From the NCBI RefSeq assembly GCF_000153185.1, contig NZ_CH724151.1, forward strand, positions 40,113 to 104,112: 64,000 nucleotides of DNA. The letters run 5' to 3'. Source of the DNA: Reinekea blandensis MED297 (GTDB lineage: Bacteria > Pseudomonadota > Gammaproteobacteria > Pseudomonadales > Natronospirillaceae). Below the pieces are notes generated by a model. The model made no database searches. It worked only from the letters and a program-made list of their open reading frames with translations, and had not been told where the DNA came from. Position 1 is the stretch's first letter, and each line of letters opens with the position of its first letter. Below are positions 32,610 to 42,756 of this stretch, one piece after another. The position numbers and the translations under genes were made by a program.

Positions 32610-35381
32610 TCAGGCGTAAGCACTTTCCTGATTCATCACATCGCTTTGAGCAGGACGATCAGCGTAAACACAATCAATCTGCCCCTGTTCGTTCAGTTCC
32701 AGTGTTAATGAATCCGGCATATCGTCTTCCGCCATAAACTGCAGCAAGCTGTGTGCGATTCCCGGCATCAGTTTTTGCTCAATCAACGCGTTCACATAAC
32801 GGGCGCCGGTGTCACCGGCGGCACATTGCTGAGCAAGATTATTAAGTACCGCTTCGTCACAACGGAATGCCAGTTGATATTGCTGATCCAGTCGTTGTGC
32901 AATCACATCCAGTTTCAACATAACGATTTGTCGCAGTACATCTTCGGACAACGCCACAAATGGAATCACCTGCATGCGCCCTAACAAGGCCGGTGCAAAA
33001 CGCTCTAACAAGGCGGGTTTAATAAGAGCCTGCAGTTCAGAGAGCGTCGGAGGCTGCCACGGTTCTTCTGCTTGAGCGGACACTTCAGCGAGACGGTCCA
33101 GAGCGTCGGTGCCACCCTGCGCCATGATATCGGCAACCTGCTCATCGTGTGATCGTTCGAGTGACCGCTGACTGATTTGCTCAGCGCCCAAGTTACTCGT
33201 CATGAGTATCAGCGTGTTTTTAAAATCAATTTCCCGACCCTCACCGTCCCGCATGAAGCCACGGTCAAACACTTGATAAAACAAGTTCATGACATCCGGG
33301 TGCGCCTTTTCGACTTCGTCCAGCAGTACTACTGAATAAGGGCGTTGACGTACAGCTTCGGTCAATACGCCGCCCTGACCATAGCCGACATACCCTGGCG
33401 GCGACCCCTTCAGTTGTGCGACAGTGTGCGCTTCCTGATACTCGCTCATGTTAATCGTGATCAGCGAGCGTTCACTGCCATACAGGTGAGCGGCCATCGC
33501 TCTGGCCGTTTCTGTTTTACCAACGCCACTGGGTCCGGCCAGCAAAAAGACACCGACGGGCCCTTCCGTTGTTCGTAACCCGGCTTTTGAAGCGCGCAGC
33601 GCCTGCCCCATGGCGGAAATGGCCAGGGTCTGGCCGACAATCGAATCATTAATAACCGACTCAAAGGTTAAAACGGATTGCACATCGTTTTTACTCATGC
33701 TGCCAACCGGCACACCCGTCCAATCAGCCACTACATCCGCAATGGCCAGTTCATTAACTTCTGGTTGAACAATCGGTCGATCGGTCTGCATTGCGAGCAG
33801 GTCCAGCCGTAACTTCCGGGACGCCTCAGCGAGTTCCTCTAGTCTATCCTCACTTTCCGTGGACAGGCTCAGGTGTTCGTGTTGGCGGCGAATTTCGGCA
33901 ACGAGCTCAGATTCCTGTTGCCACTGTGCGGTAATATCGGCCGCTTGCTGCAGACAGGCCTGCAGTTCCTGTTGCAGGGTTTCCAGCAGGCTGTCGCGGA
34001 TGGCAATGCCCTGTTGATGCTCCGCCGACAACTGTTGAATTCGTGCTTCCAGGTATCGCTGACGTTCACCCAGCGATTCCAATTGCTGAGGAACCACCGA
34101 TTGCCCCATTCGCACGCGCGCAGCGGCGGTATCCAGCAGATCGATGGCTTTGTCTGGTAGGTAACGTCCGGTAATGTAGCGATCTGACAGTGTCACGGCG
34201 GCATCGATCGCGGCGTCGGTGATTTGCACCTGATGATGAGACTGATAAGTATCGCGCAGCCCATTCAGCATAAGAATCGCGGAATCAAGACTCGGCTCTT
34301 CCACCGTAATGTTCTGGAACCGTCGAACCAACGCCGGGTCTTTTTCAAAATATTGTTTGTACTCACTGAAGGTCGTCGCCGCAATAGTGCGTAACTCACC
34401 CCGTGCTAACGCTGGCTTAAGCAGATTAGCGGCATCTCCCAGCCCTGCTTCACCACCGGCACCAATCAGAGTATGAGCTTCGTCAATGAACAGCATGACA
34501 GACCCAGCCGCATCACGAACCTCATCAATAACGGCTTTAAGACGACGCTCAAACTCGCCTTTCACACCCGCACCGGCCTGCAGCAGACCCATATCCAAAA
34601 CATGAATACGAATGTTCTGCAGTAATGCCGGCACTTCGCCTCGCACTACTTTCTGGGCCAAACCTTCCACCACTGCGGTTTTACCTACCCCAGGCTCACC
34701 TACCAGAATGGGGTTGTTTTTACGGCGACGACAGAGAATATCAATGGCCATTCGAATTTCTTCGTGACGACCGGTAATCGGGTCCATGTCATCCGAGGCC
34801 GCACGTTCGGTCAGGTCCGTGGTGAACTGTGCCAGGGCTGATTCTGCTTCCGGCGAGGCACTTTGCTTAAGGGAGCGAGCCTTGACACCCTGACTTTGAA
34901 CGCCCTCGACCGATGCCTGACAAATGGACAACCGATGCTGCCGAAGTTCTTCAAGAACAATCGGGTCCAGTTCACGGAAACCTGAGAAGCCGGGCACGAC
35001 CGGAGCCAGTTCGATGATCGCTTCAAGTAATGCGGCACTGTCAATATCATCACGGCCATAGTGTACCGTGTTGATCAATACAGCTTTTTCAAGCGTTTGA
35101 AATAACGCATCGGAAATACCGGGTTTTCCCTGATGATCTGAGCGTAGTGCATTCACCGATTCGATCATGGCTTGCCACAAACGGTCGACGTCGACGTTGA
35201 AATAAGCCACGATCGCATCAATGTGTAATCGCCGATCATCTTCCAATAGTTTTAGCAGCAGATGTTCAACGGTGATTTGATAGTGCCCGCGACTCGCCGC
35301 AAACCCGGCGGCGGCTTCCATCATGACGCCGCAATCTGCATTCAGTTTGTCGAGCAACGCACGAAGTGTTTTTGCGTTCAT
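32610..35381 (-). CDS. tssH: T6SS AAA+ ATPase ClpV (TssH)
   Basis: The product has 923 residues and disassembles the contracted TssB/TssC sheath. An N-terminal Clp-N repeat (about 1-155) recognises TssC. The first AAA+ module has Walker A GEPGVGKT (229-236) and Walker B LFIDEA (297-302). A coiled middle domain (about 420-525) is followed by the second module with Walker A GPSGVGKT (616-623) and Walker B VLLDEV (685-690). The C-terminal D2-small domain is complete. AAGGAAG precedes the ATG. The stop is 149 bases upstream of the next vgrG. Confidence 0.95.
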   Translation of the reverse strand: MNAKTLRALLDKLNADCGVMMEAAAGFAASRGHYQITVEHLLLKLLEDDRRLHIDAIVAYFNVDVDRLWQAMIESVNALRSDHQGKPGISDALFQTLEKAVLINTVHYGRDDIDSAALLEAIIELAPVVPGFSGFRELDPIVLEELRQHRLSICQASVEGVQSQGVKARSLKQSASPEAESALAQFTTDLTERAASDDMDPITGRHEEIRMAIDILCRRRKNNPILVGEPGVGKTAVVEGLAQKVVRGEVPALLQNIRIHVLDMGLLQAGAGVKGEFERRLKAVIDEVRDAAGSVMLFIDEAHTLIGAGGEAGLGDAANLLKPALARGELRTIAATTFSEYKQYFEKDPALVRRFQNITVEEPSLDSAILMLNGLRDTYQSHHQVQITDAAIDAAVTLSDRYITGRYLPDKAIDLLDTAAARVRMGQSVVPQQLESLGERQRYLEARIQQLSAEHQQGIAIRDSLLETLQQELQACLQQAADITAQWQQESELVAEIRRQHEHLSLSTESEDRLEELAEASRKLRLDLLAMQTDRPIVQPEVNELAIADVVADWTGVPVGSMSKNDVQSVLTFESVINDSIVGQTLAISAMGQALRASKAGLRTTEGPVGVFLLAGPSGVGKTETARAMAAHLYGSERSLITINMSEYQEAHTVAQLKGSPPGYVGYGQGGVLTEAVRQRPYSVVLLDEVEKAHPDVMNLFYQVFDRGFMRDGEGREIDFKNTLILMTSNLGAEQISQRSLERSHDEQVADIMAQGGTDALDRLAEVSAQAEEPWQPPTLSELQALIKPALLERFAPALLGRMQVIPFVALSEDVLRQIVMLKLDVIAQRLDQQYQLAFRCDEAVLNNLAQQCAAGDTGARYVNALIEQKLMPGIAHSLLQFMAEDDMPDSLTLELNEQGQIDCVYADRPAQSDVMNQESAYA

Positions 35382-35424
35382 GGTTTCTTCCTTTTCTTGC
35401 GTTCTTCCATTAATCGTCCAGAGC

Positions 35425-36387
35425 TCATGCGGCTCGGTTGTATTGCTCTGACGTCAGCTTCATGGTCAGCGCCCGTTCCGAGCATCCACCCAACTGCGTA
35501 TGAACGCCCAACTGACTGTCATGTTGACCCAACGCCCACTGTACTTTGGCGCGCGGCTTCAGTTTGATCGAGACATCAAAGTCGACACCTTCCGGCAAAT
35601 AAGTCTTGAGCAGTTCGGCCATGCGATCCCCGATTTCCCCACCAGGTCGAAAATCCTGAGCGTCGTCGTGCGAGACTGGACCGATATCAACCCCTAACTG
35701 CTTACCGATCATCGGGATGGCGTCCCCCAGGCAGGTATCCACGCCCAATGCTTTTTGCCCATCCAGGGTGAGTCCATCTTCAATGGGTATCCAGGTGACC
35801 CGCTCGGTATCCACACTGAGCTCGTCGAACGATGTTGCTTCTTTCAGTACATCTTCCAGAGAGACGGCATCTCGGGCCGTCCCCAGGTAACTACCACCGA
35901 ACGCCATGGCACCGGCATTCTTTTGCCAGTACTGCCCGGTCAAGCCACTCACCATGCGCCGATACAAGCCTTCTTCGCCTGCTTCGGTGACCAGGTTTTG
36001 TTTCTTCCAGGCCTGATGCGTCAGCTCGTAGAGGCGCTGATTAAAAATATCGAGAAACGCCTGCAAGCGCTGACCATCCGCACCGCCTTCTGTGACGTCG
36101 TCAAGAAAGTACTGTGGCAATGGAGAGTCGACCCCATAGAGCCCCATAAACCGAACAATAACCTCAAGCTCATTGCCAGCGCGTTGATCCACACGACGCA
36201 CATCGGAAGCGGGGAACGCCAGGCTGGTGTCCGGTCGGATTTTGACCTTCTGGCTGACACCGGTTTCGCCATGCTGTGTCAGCTGCTCCAACAAAAACAG
36301 AAGCTGATGAAGCTGATATTGATGGCCCTGTGCCAGTATGTCGGTCAGAACAGGGCTTTGCTGCCAAACACCGGGTTCCATATCCAT
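35425..36387 (-). CDS. tssG: T6SS baseplate protein TssG
   Basis: The product has 320 residues, close to the usual 330-350. It belongs to the ImpH/VasB family; TssG pairs with two TssF in the baseplate wedge around VgrG. Typical phrases are LLFLLEQLTQHGETGVSQ, FMGLYGVDSPLPQYFLD and MAFGGSYLGTARDAVSLEDV. The 5' end overlaps tssF by 43 bases; an alternative ATG two codons in would shorten the overlap slightly. The downstream gene is clpV. Confidence 0.92.
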   Translation of the reverse strand: MDMEPGVWQQSPVLTDILAQGHQYQLHQLLFLLEQLTQHGETGVSQKVKIRPDTSLAFPASDVRRVDQRAGNELEVIVRFMGLYGVDSPLPQYFLDDVTEGGADGQRLQAFLDIFNQRLYELTHQAWKKQNLVTEAGEEGLYRRMVSGLTGQYWQKNAGAMAFGGSYLGTARDAVSLEDVLKEATSFDELSVDTERVTWIPIEDGLTLDGQKALGVDTCLGDAIPMIGKQLGVDIGPVSHDDAQDFRPGGEIGDRMAELLKTYLPEGVDFDVSIKLKPRAKVQWALGQHDSQLGVHTQLGGCSERALTMKLTSEQYNRAA

Positions 36388-38075
36388 TCCTTGTAAGTCG
36401 GTAACTGAATAATCTTGGTTTGAACAAACTCTGTCATATTCGCAAAGCCACTGAAGAAATAGTGCAACATCGCGCCAAACAAATACATGTCGGAGCGATT
36501 ACTGAAGCCCGACTCCGCCAGCTCGACACGAACTTCCAAGCCTTGAAACAAAACGCCCTGTTTGAGTCGATGAGTTGCATGAGTTGTGATGCCGCTGATG
36601 GCCGAAATCCGTTTTTGATTTTCCGGCTGCCCGCTCCAATCAAATAAACTGAGCAGTTGTTGTACTTGCTCGACACTGCTGATGCTACTTAATGTCACAG
36701 ATAGCAAAGAGATCAATTGCCATTGATAATCCTGAATGTCCGGAGCGTGCATCAAACGGCTCGGGCGAGTAATGTTGGCCACCGTTAACAGACGCGCATC
36801 CGCTCCCTGTAGGGTATTCAGCCCTCCGAAGTCAATGTATCGTCGCGGGTACTGGTCATTGCAGACGCGGGTCTCAACCGACAATACTTCCTGATGAAAT
36901 GGCGGTGCCGACGTCAGCGATAAGTAAGTCAAACGGTTATCCAACCCGGCGATACGGGATTCGGTTGAATACACCCGGTCGTCGTCTTGACGATTGCGCA
37001 TCGCATAAAGCGGGTAATAATCGTGTGTGTGGCCCGTAGACTGATCGCGCCCGGTAACCGACTCCACACTGTACACTGAGGTATAGTCCGCAATCTGTCG
37101 GTCAGGCTTCACCCGATAATCGGTACGTTTATGATCAAACAAGATCGGCTCGGCATCGTGTTCGTACAGATTAATCGCCGGCACGCAATTCAGTTTCAAG
37201 TGACCAATGTCCAAGCGTGTATCAACCGGCAGGCTGATCGGCGTTTCGATGTGAATAACAAGTTCATCGGCCGTTTCCGGAAGATCAAGTTGCTGCAAGC
37301 CCAACAGCTCGACGAATAGGTATTTCTCCCGTGCGCAGAAATAATCGTGGATCACACTGAACGCCGACCGCGCACGACCGGCGTAGGGCAGTAAGGAATC
37401 TTCAGCGGCGGTATGCGCCAGTTTAAACCGCAACCGATCCTGAACGGCCATTACCGGACGACCTGGTACCGATGCTGTTACCCGGGTATCGGATGCGGTC
37501 AACGCATGAATCAGTGTGTAGGCCAGTTGCCAATCCGCAAAGGCGTATAACTTGAGTGCCGACAAGTCCATTTCTTGCCAGTCACTTTTTGGTTGCTTAC
37601 GAAGATGGATGTCAATCTGTGCGCCCCCACCTAACGATTCACGTCCGCTGAGATGGCTAATCGACAAGGGCTGTACCTGTACCGCTTGAGTAGTTGTGAA
37701 CTCACAGTTTGCGTTCATCGGACCGCAATTGACGGCCCGAACCTGCTGTCCTTTACTCAACTGCACCGCTTCTTTCAGCACACTCCGACCTGAAAATTCC
37801 AGCACGGTACTGGAAGGATAGGGTCGGATGAGCGCCGGCATCAACTGCTCCAGTAAGGCACCACTGATCTGTGGGACAGCATCGTCCAATCTCAACCGGA
37901 TTTGCGAGGTCAGAAATGCCATACCTTCCAAGAGGCGCTCGACATAAGGATCACGATCTTTAATCGATTCCAGATTGAGCATAGAGGCCTGCTCTGGATA
38001 GGCTTCAGCGAACTCCTGCGCCAGCTCCTGCAGGGAGCGCATCTCAGCTTCGAAGTATTCCCGATAAGACTGCAT
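36345..38075 (-). CDS. tssF: T6SS baseplate protein TssF
   Basis: The product has 576 residues, the usual TssF (ImpG/VasA) size. The N-terminus contains the family opening YFEAEMRSLQELAQEFAEAY followed by DPYVERLLEGMAFLTSQIRLRLDD. It assembles with TssG and TssE into the baseplate. It starts four bases after the tssE stop and overlaps tssG at the 3' end, so translation of the two is likely coupled. Confidence 0.95.
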   Translation of the reverse strand: MQSYREYFEAEMRSLQELAQEFAEAYPEQASMLNLESIKDRDPYVERLLEGMAFLTSQIRLRLDDAVPQISGALLEQLMPALIRPYPSSTVLEFSGRSVLKEAVQLSKGQQVRAVNCGPMNANCEFTTTQAVQVQPLSISHLSGRESLGGGAQIDIHLRKQPKSDWQEMDLSALKLYAFADWQLAYTLIHALTASDTRVTASVPGRPVMAVQDRLRFKLAHTAAEDSLLPYAGRARSAFSVIHDYFCAREKYLFVELLGLQQLDLPETADELVIHIETPISLPVDTRLDIGHLKLNCVPAINLYEHDAEPILFDHKRTDYRVKPDRQIADYTSVYSVESVTGRDQSTGHTHDYYPLYAMRNRQDDDRVYSTESRIAGLDNRLTYLSLTSAPPFHQEVLSVETRVCNDQYPRRYIDFGGLNTLQGADARLLTVANITRPSRLMHAPDIQDYQWQLISLLSVTLSSISSVEQVQQLLSLFDWSGQPENQKRISAISGITTHATHRLKQGVLFQGLEVRVELAESGFSNRSDMYLFGAMLHYFFSGFANMTEFVQTKIIQLPTYKEWIWNPVFGSKALF

Positions 38076-38079
38076 AACA

Positions 38080-38493
38080 TCACATCCGATTCGGCTGCAT
38101 AACCTGCGCCTGATAGTTGCTTTTAAAAAGGGTTTGAAATCTCACCGCTGTGCCGTCTGCCAACAGTCCGCTGATTTCCATGCGAACGACACAGCGTCGA
38201 ATATCTCGTGTACGCGGCTGAACGCGTACGTTACGTAATCTGGGTTCATACTTTTCAATGACCTGCTTTACTGAAAAAGCGATGTCCTGTTCTGAATACG
38301 GCAACTCGCGATAGAACATGTCCAGATCGGGTAAACCATAATCCGGCAGATGCTCTAAAACGCCCTGTCGTGCGTTCAACAGACGAATCAGATGATCGTG
38401 GACACTGGTCAACAGTTGATCCTCGCCCGGATACCGTGAGAGCGGGTTACCTGCACTGTCATGACCTTTTAATACATCGTAAAGCGCGTACAT
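38080..38493 (-). CDS. tssE: T6SS baseplate protein TssE (gp25-like)
   Basis: The product has 137 residues from MYALYDVLKGHD. A frame extends upstream to a GTG at 38520, but that codon lies inside the hairpin that follows hcp, so the internal ATG was chosen. The gp25/lysozyme-like core is seen in DHLIRLLNARQGVLEHLPDY and in EKYEPRLRNVRVQPRTRD, including the conserved YEPRL phrase. It links the sheath to the baseplate. No strong ribosome site is visible. Its transcript must cross the hcp terminator. Confidence 0.92.
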   Translation of the reverse strand: MYALYDVLKGHDSAGNPLSRYPGEDQLLTSVHDHLIRLLNARQGVLEHLPDYGLPDLDMFYRELPYSEQDIAFSVKQVIEKYEPRLRNVRVQPRTRDIRRCVVRMEISGLLADGTAVRFQTLFKSNYQAQVMQPNRM

Positions 38494-38508
38494 AGGAAAA
38501 GTCCGAAT

Positions 38509-38534
38509 CAAAAAGCGCACCCAAGGGGGTGCGC
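38509..38534 (-). terminator. Terminator directly after hcp, inside the T6SS operon
   Basis: GCGCACCC (38515-38522) pairs with GGGTGCGC (38527-38534) around a four-base loop, followed on the minus strand by TTTTTG. It begins 12 bases after the hcp stop and ends 15 bases before the tssE ATG. It is a strong candidate for partial termination, giving more hcp message than downstream tss message. Confidence 0.85.
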
Positions 38535-38546
38535 ATAAAAAGCCGA

Positions 38547-39032
38547 TCAGCGGCCTTCAACCCAAGAGTCGGAAAACTCGATGTTTCCGTCGAGGTACGT
38601 CCAGGTAATTTTCTGGTAACGAACGGCAACCTGCTCAAGATGCGGGAAGCGTTCTTTTTCCAGATCCTTAACGTTTTCCATCTTCGGACCCACCGAAGTC
38701 ACACGAACACCTTCCAGCGTGTGACGGAAGTACTCAACTTCAGTACCGGTGTCATCGATTTTGTACCAGCTCAGAACCAGTTTCGACAGCGTCTGGCCGT
38801 TTGAACAGGCTTTGTACAGGTACGGTGTTGCCGCATCAAAAGCCTTGGTAACCACAAAAGGCTCATGCTTACGAGTACCTGTCAGTTCACCAGAATCCGC
38901 GTCGGTAGGAATACGGAGTTCGTGATCGAACGCCAATACTTCTACAGACCCTTCGCGGCCGGCAACATTTACTGATCCGCTGATCTCGTTTCCTTGATCA
39001 TCGGTGATCCACATATAAGCGGGAATCGCCAT
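38547..39032 (-). CDS. hcp: T6SS tube protein Hcp (TssD)
   Basis: The product has 161 residues and forms the hexameric rings of the inner tube. The opening MAIPAYMWITDDQGNEISGS, the middle EHELxIPTD-like EVLAFDHELRIPTD and the HEPFVVTKAFDAATPYLYKA phrase are typical. AAGGAGAT precedes the ATG, a strong ribosome site. It is separated from tssC by 130 bases containing a hairpin and is followed by a terminator, so it appears to be set up for higher expression than its neighbours. Confidence 0.97.
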   Translation of the reverse strand: MAIPAYMWITDDQGNEISGSVNVAGREGSVEVLAFDHELRIPTDADSGELTGTRKHEPFVVTKAFDAATPYLYKACSNGQTLSKLVLSWYKIDDTGTEVEYFRHTLEGVRVTSVGPKMENVKDLEKERFPHLEQVAVRYQKITWTYLDGNIEFSDSWVEGR

Positions 39033-39126
39033 CTAATATCTCCTTAATTTTTTGCATTAATGCGCAGCACGACACAAAGGCCGTGTATTCCAGATCTTAC
39101 GATCGCGCTTTTTGGAATGAGGTCTG

Positions 39127-39148
39127 AACCCGGTCATCAGACCGGGTT
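39127..39148. promoter_or_regulatory. Hairpin between tssC and hcp
   Basis: AACCCGGT and ACCGGGTT form a perfect 8-bp stem around CATCAG, 15 bases after the tssC stop. There is no T-tract on the minus strand, so it looks more like an mRNA processing or stability element at the 5' side of hcp than a terminator. Confidence 0.5.
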
Positions 39149-39162
39149 ACTCAGAAACCGAA

Positions 39163-40680
39163 TTACTCGGGCAGCTGTGATACCAACGACAGCCGTACAT
39201 CGACGCCTTCCACCTGGAAGTGCGGCTGAACATGCATGTTGACCGAATAATATCCTGGGTTATCGGCCGATTCAGTGACGGACACCTGACCGTCTTTTAA
39301 CGGATGCGACGCCGCCAGTTCCGGTTCAGGATTGTTCATTTTGGTCACCAGGCCTTGCAGCCAGCTGTTCAACTCATTTTCCAGATCCAATCGGGACTTC
39401 AATGACCCGATGTTTTCCCGTTGCAATACTTTCAGGTACTGAGCAATCTTTGACACCAGTAGGATGTATGGCAGCCGGGAATTAATCCGGGAATTGGCCG
39501 TGGCGATATCGTCATTGTATTCGACCGGCTTCTGCGTTGAGTTGGCTGAGAAGAAACAGGCATAGTCACTGTTTTTGTAGTAACTCAGTGGGATGAAACC
39601 ATGATCGGCAAACTCGAGTTCTTTAGTTTCTGAAATCAGAACTTCGGTTGGAATCTTAGCCTCCGTTCCCCGGCCGGACTCATAATAGTGAACCGGTAGG
39701 TTTTCCAACTTACCGCCAGCTTCCGGCCCGCGGATGTTCACGGTCCAACCATGATTTTTCTGACTCTGTGCAATGTTACTTGCAAAAGCAAACGCCGAGT
39801 TACCCCAACAATAGCGGTCATGCTGCTCGCCAGTTACCGACTCGCTGTAGCCAAAGCTACGTACCGGGTTGTTTTCGCCGTACGGCAAGCGCAACAGGAA
39901 ACGAGGGAAGACCAAGCCGACATAGCGTGCGTCTTCGGTATCCCGGAAGCCTTTCCAGCGCAGATACTCTGCACGGTCCATGTATGAAGACAGGTCCTGT
40001 ATCTTAGGAATGTCTTCTACCGTCTCTTTACCGAAAAATGCCGGACCTACTGCACTGATAAACGGACAGTGAGCCGCACTGGAGACTTTCGAAATTTCAG
40101 TCAGCAATTCAACATCCTGCGCTGATCGATCGAACTCAAAGTTACCGATCACCGCAGTAATGGGTTCACCCCCTGGCGTGTCATATTCCTGGGTATAGAT
40201 GTGATCGTAATAGCCGGACTGGGTCGTATCTGGTGATTCCTCAAAGTCTTCGAGCAAGTCTTCTTTGGTGATATCCAACAGCTCAACTTTACTGTTTGAT
40301 TTAAAGTCAGTTCGATCTACCAGGAACTTGAGGCCACGCCATGCAGACTCTACTTTCTGAAATGCATCGTGATGTAACACTTCATCCAACTGTTTGGAAA
40401 TGGTGTCATCGATAAGCGCAATGTATTGATCAAGAAGACCTTTATCGATACGTTCAATCTGCTGACCAGAATCGAGCGCGACCTGAAGAAACACCTGCAA
40501 TGCGGCCGTGATTCGTTCATTGGGTTGCGCATCGCCCATGGCTTTTGAAGTTTCGAATTTTTTGATTTCAAGCCCGCTTTGCATCGGTTCGATATCAATC
40601 AAATCGCACAAACGACTGTAGACCGTTCCTTCTTCCGTGCTTTCACTTGCAACGGTCTGTTTTGCTTCTGCCATATCCAT
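39163..40680 (-). CDS. tssC: T6SS sheath large subunit TssC
   Basis: The product has 505 residues (family about 490-500). With TssB it builds the contractile sheath. Family phrases include ESAWRGLKFLVDRTDF, AVIGNFEFDRSAQDVELL, PFISAVGPAFFGKE and LPYILLVSKIAQYLKVLQRE. It starts two bases downstream of the tssB stop. The C-terminus is normal. Confidence 0.97.
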   Translation of the reverse strand: MDMAEAKQTVASESTEEGTVYSRLCDLIDIEPMQSGLEIKKFETSKAMGDAQPNERITAALQVFLQVALDSGQQIERIDKGLLDQYIALIDDTISKQLDEVLHHDAFQKVESAWRGLKFLVDRTDFKSNSKVELLDITKEDLLEDFEESPDTTQSGYYDHIYTQEYDTPGGEPITAVIGNFEFDRSAQDVELLTEISKVSSAAHCPFISAVGPAFFGKETVEDIPKIQDLSSYMDRAEYLRWKGFRDTEDARYVGLVFPRFLLRLPYGENNPVRSFGYSESVTGEQHDRYCWGNSAFAFASNIAQSQKNHGWTVNIRGPEAGGKLENLPVHYYESGRGTEAKIPTEVLISETKELEFADHGFIPLSYYKNSDYACFFSANSTQKPVEYNDDIATANSRINSRLPYILLVSKIAQYLKVLQRENIGSLKSRLDLENELNSWLQGLVTKMNNPEPELAASHPLKDGQVSVTESADNPGYYSVNMHVQPHFQVEGVDVRLSLVSQLPE

Positions 40681-40682
40681 GA

Positions 40683-41219
40683 TTAGTCTCCTGCCACTTC
40701 CGTGTTTTCGTCCGCTTTGTCAGCTTCTGAGGCAATCAATTTACTCAACTCTTCTTTTAATGCATTGAGGTCTGTCTCATCCTGCATAATGCGTTCAACT
40801 TCTTTACGAAGTGAGCTGTTATCGAGAAGATTCGATTTTAAATCTTTCAACAGGTTTCGCATGGCCAGCAGGGAACTTACTTCAGGAATCTGGGCTGCGA
40901 CCTGCTCAGGGTGGAAGTCTTTGAACTTTTTGAAGGTCAGGTCCACGGCAATTTCAGACTCAGGATCATCTGAAATACGGTTTGGAACCGAGAACTTCGC
41001 TGACGGGGCCATGTCCTCCATAACCTGCTCGAGGTTCGACGAGGTAATGTTTACGCGCTGGCGTTCACTTAAATCACCGTCCCCTTTGCCATTACTGAAA
41101 TCACCCATCACCAGCAGCTTAAGCGGTAATTCTTTCTTTACCGTTGCACCACCCGTTTCCAGATCTAATGCGATATTGACCCGAGCTCGAGGAATTTCGT
41201 TTTGAAAGCTATCGCTCAT
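40683..41219 (-). CDS. tssB: T6SS sheath small subunit TssB
   Basis: The product has 178 residues from MSDSFQNEIPRARVNIALDL. A longer frame begins at 41264 inside tssA, but AGGAG lies five bases before the chosen ATG. Conserved parts are KKELPLKLLVMGDFS, ERQRVNITSSNLEQVM, DLTFKKFKDFHPEQVA and LLAMRNLLKDLKSNL. It pairs with TssC. Confidence 0.96.
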   Translation of the reverse strand: MSDSFQNEIPRARVNIALDLETGGATVKKELPLKLLVMGDFSNGKGDGDLSERQRVNITSSNLEQVMEDMAPSAKFSVPNRISDDPESEIAVDLTFKKFKDFHPEQVAAQIPEVSSLLAMRNLLKDLKSNLLDNSSLRKEVERIMQDETDLNALKEELSKLIASEADKADENTEVAGD

Positions 41220-41238
41220 GTTATCTCCTGTTAATTTC

Positions 41239-42741
41239 CTAGAGCCACTGAATTGCACTGGCAACGTCAGTGGTACACATTAATGATCGCAGGCGTTCAA
41301 TCTGGCTTTCCATGTCCAGGCGCTGATCGTCCTGCTCGATCGACGTTAACTGCTCCTTCAGCAATCGATATAACGTTCTCCAGATCTGCATGGCAGTCTG
41401 CGGAGCGGTACCGGCCAAATGATAGCGATCAACATCTTTTACTAACTGCAGCAACAAGGGTGTCGCCAGGTTACTGCGATCCTGCTCAACACAAAGTTGT
41501 GCTTTACAAAAATCGTTTTGAATGCGTTCAAGTTGTGACGAGGTGGCTTGCTCTGACAGCCAGACCAAAGCAACAGACAGGGAGTCAGACTCGGCGAGAG
41601 CCCTCGCCTCCTGCAGCCATTCCGACAAACGGTCAGCGGCCTGGCCGGTCTGGGCGCCACTTTGCTGGTTCTGCTCCAGCCAGGCGGTCACCTTTGCCGA
41701 CGCAAAAGGTTCGTCATTGTCAAACCGAAGCTGCAGCAGCTTCGGGAACTTCTTTGTCAACAACAGGAGCTGGCTGAGAATCAATTGATTGATGGACGCC
41801 TGATTCATCTGCTGAGCACAGTCAGCGGCTTGCTTCATGATATCGAATAAGAAGTTTCCACTGGGTTCCATAAAAGCATCAATGGCCGCGATAAGACCCT
41901 CTTCCCATTGCTGATTGTCAATAGCGTTATGAATGCGGGTTAAACTGGTGGCTCTCGGTGCGGGCAGGCGGGTCTTACCATCATCATTGGGAGGCAACGT
42001 TAATCCGACCCATTGCACCGTACACGCCAGTGAGACTTGCTTTTCATAGGATCCCTGCTCACGGTAATAGCCCATTAACTGGCGAACCGATTGTTGGTAC
42101 TGCGTGGACGACTGTATCGTTCCTTGCGGCATCGGTGCGCTGGACTGGCTGGCCGTTGACGGTTCCTGAGGCTGATCGCCTGAGCTTTGAGTTTTTGCCG
42201 GTTCAGGTGCTGGTTGCTTTTTCGGTTGTTGCGACTGAATCCATTTGTGCAGCTCCGGCCAACTCATGGACTCCCCAGCTGACTCTGACAGCGCGGAAAA
42301 TAAGGCGTCATAAACAGCGGCGGCCTGTTCTGCGACATCCCCGCTGACACTGCCAGTCGCCTTTTGGGCGAAGTTCAGGATCTTTTCCTGTTGGAACCAA
42401 CGCAAGGCGGATTGTTTGGCTTTGGTACGATTAGGATGAATGTCTTCGCCATAGGTTTGGAGCAACTGCAACAACAGTGTCATGCCTCTGGCCAAGCCTT
42501 CTAAACCGTCTTGGCGTGCCATCGACAGCATCAGGTAGGACGCGACACGAATGTCTTTTGCTTGTTCGCTGAGTATGTGTTCGGATAAGGTTCGAATACG
42601 CTCAAAATCGACATCAGACTTTTTCTCAATCTCTGATTTCAGATCACTGAAAGTGTCGGAGTAACGTGGGTCTTCTCCAACCGGATTATCTGGCTGAATG
42701 GGAGTGACCAATGTTGCTGTCTGTTCAATCCATTGCTGCAT
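41239..42741 (-). CDS. tssA: T6SS assembly protein TssA
   Basis: The product has 500 residues. It has the ImpA N-terminal domain (about 10-130, with PVGEDPRYSDTF and DIRVASYLMLSMARQDGLEGLARGM), a Gln/Pro/Ser-rich linker (about 170-215) and a helical C-terminal part. TssA guides baseplate and sheath assembly. This length suits the long TssA class with a VasJ-type C-terminus. It is placed between tagF and tssB. Confidence 0.9.
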   Translation of the reverse strand: MQQWIEQTATLVTPIQPDNPVGEDPRYSDTFSDLKSEIEKKSDVDFERIRTLSEHILSEQAKDIRVASYLMLSMARQDGLEGLARGMTLLLQLLQTYGEDIHPNRTKAKQSALRWFQQEKILNFAQKATGSVSGDVAEQAAAVYDALFSALSESAGESMSWPELHKWIQSQQPKKQPAPEPAKTQSSGDQPQEPSTASQSSAPMPQGTIQSSTQYQQSVRQLMGYYREQGSYEKQVSLACTVQWVGLTLPPNDDGKTRLPAPRATSLTRIHNAIDNQQWEEGLIAAIDAFMEPSGNFLFDIMKQAADCAQQMNQASINQLILSQLLLLTKKFPKLLQLRFDNDEPFASAKVTAWLEQNQQSGAQTGQAADRLSEWLQEARALAESDSLSVALVWLSEQATSSQLERIQNDFCKAQLCVEQDRSNLATPLLLQLVKDVDRYHLAGTAPQTAMQIWRTLYRLLKEQLTSIEQDDQRLDMESQIERLRSLMCTTDVASAIQWL

Positions 42742-42756
42742 GAAATATGTCCAACC

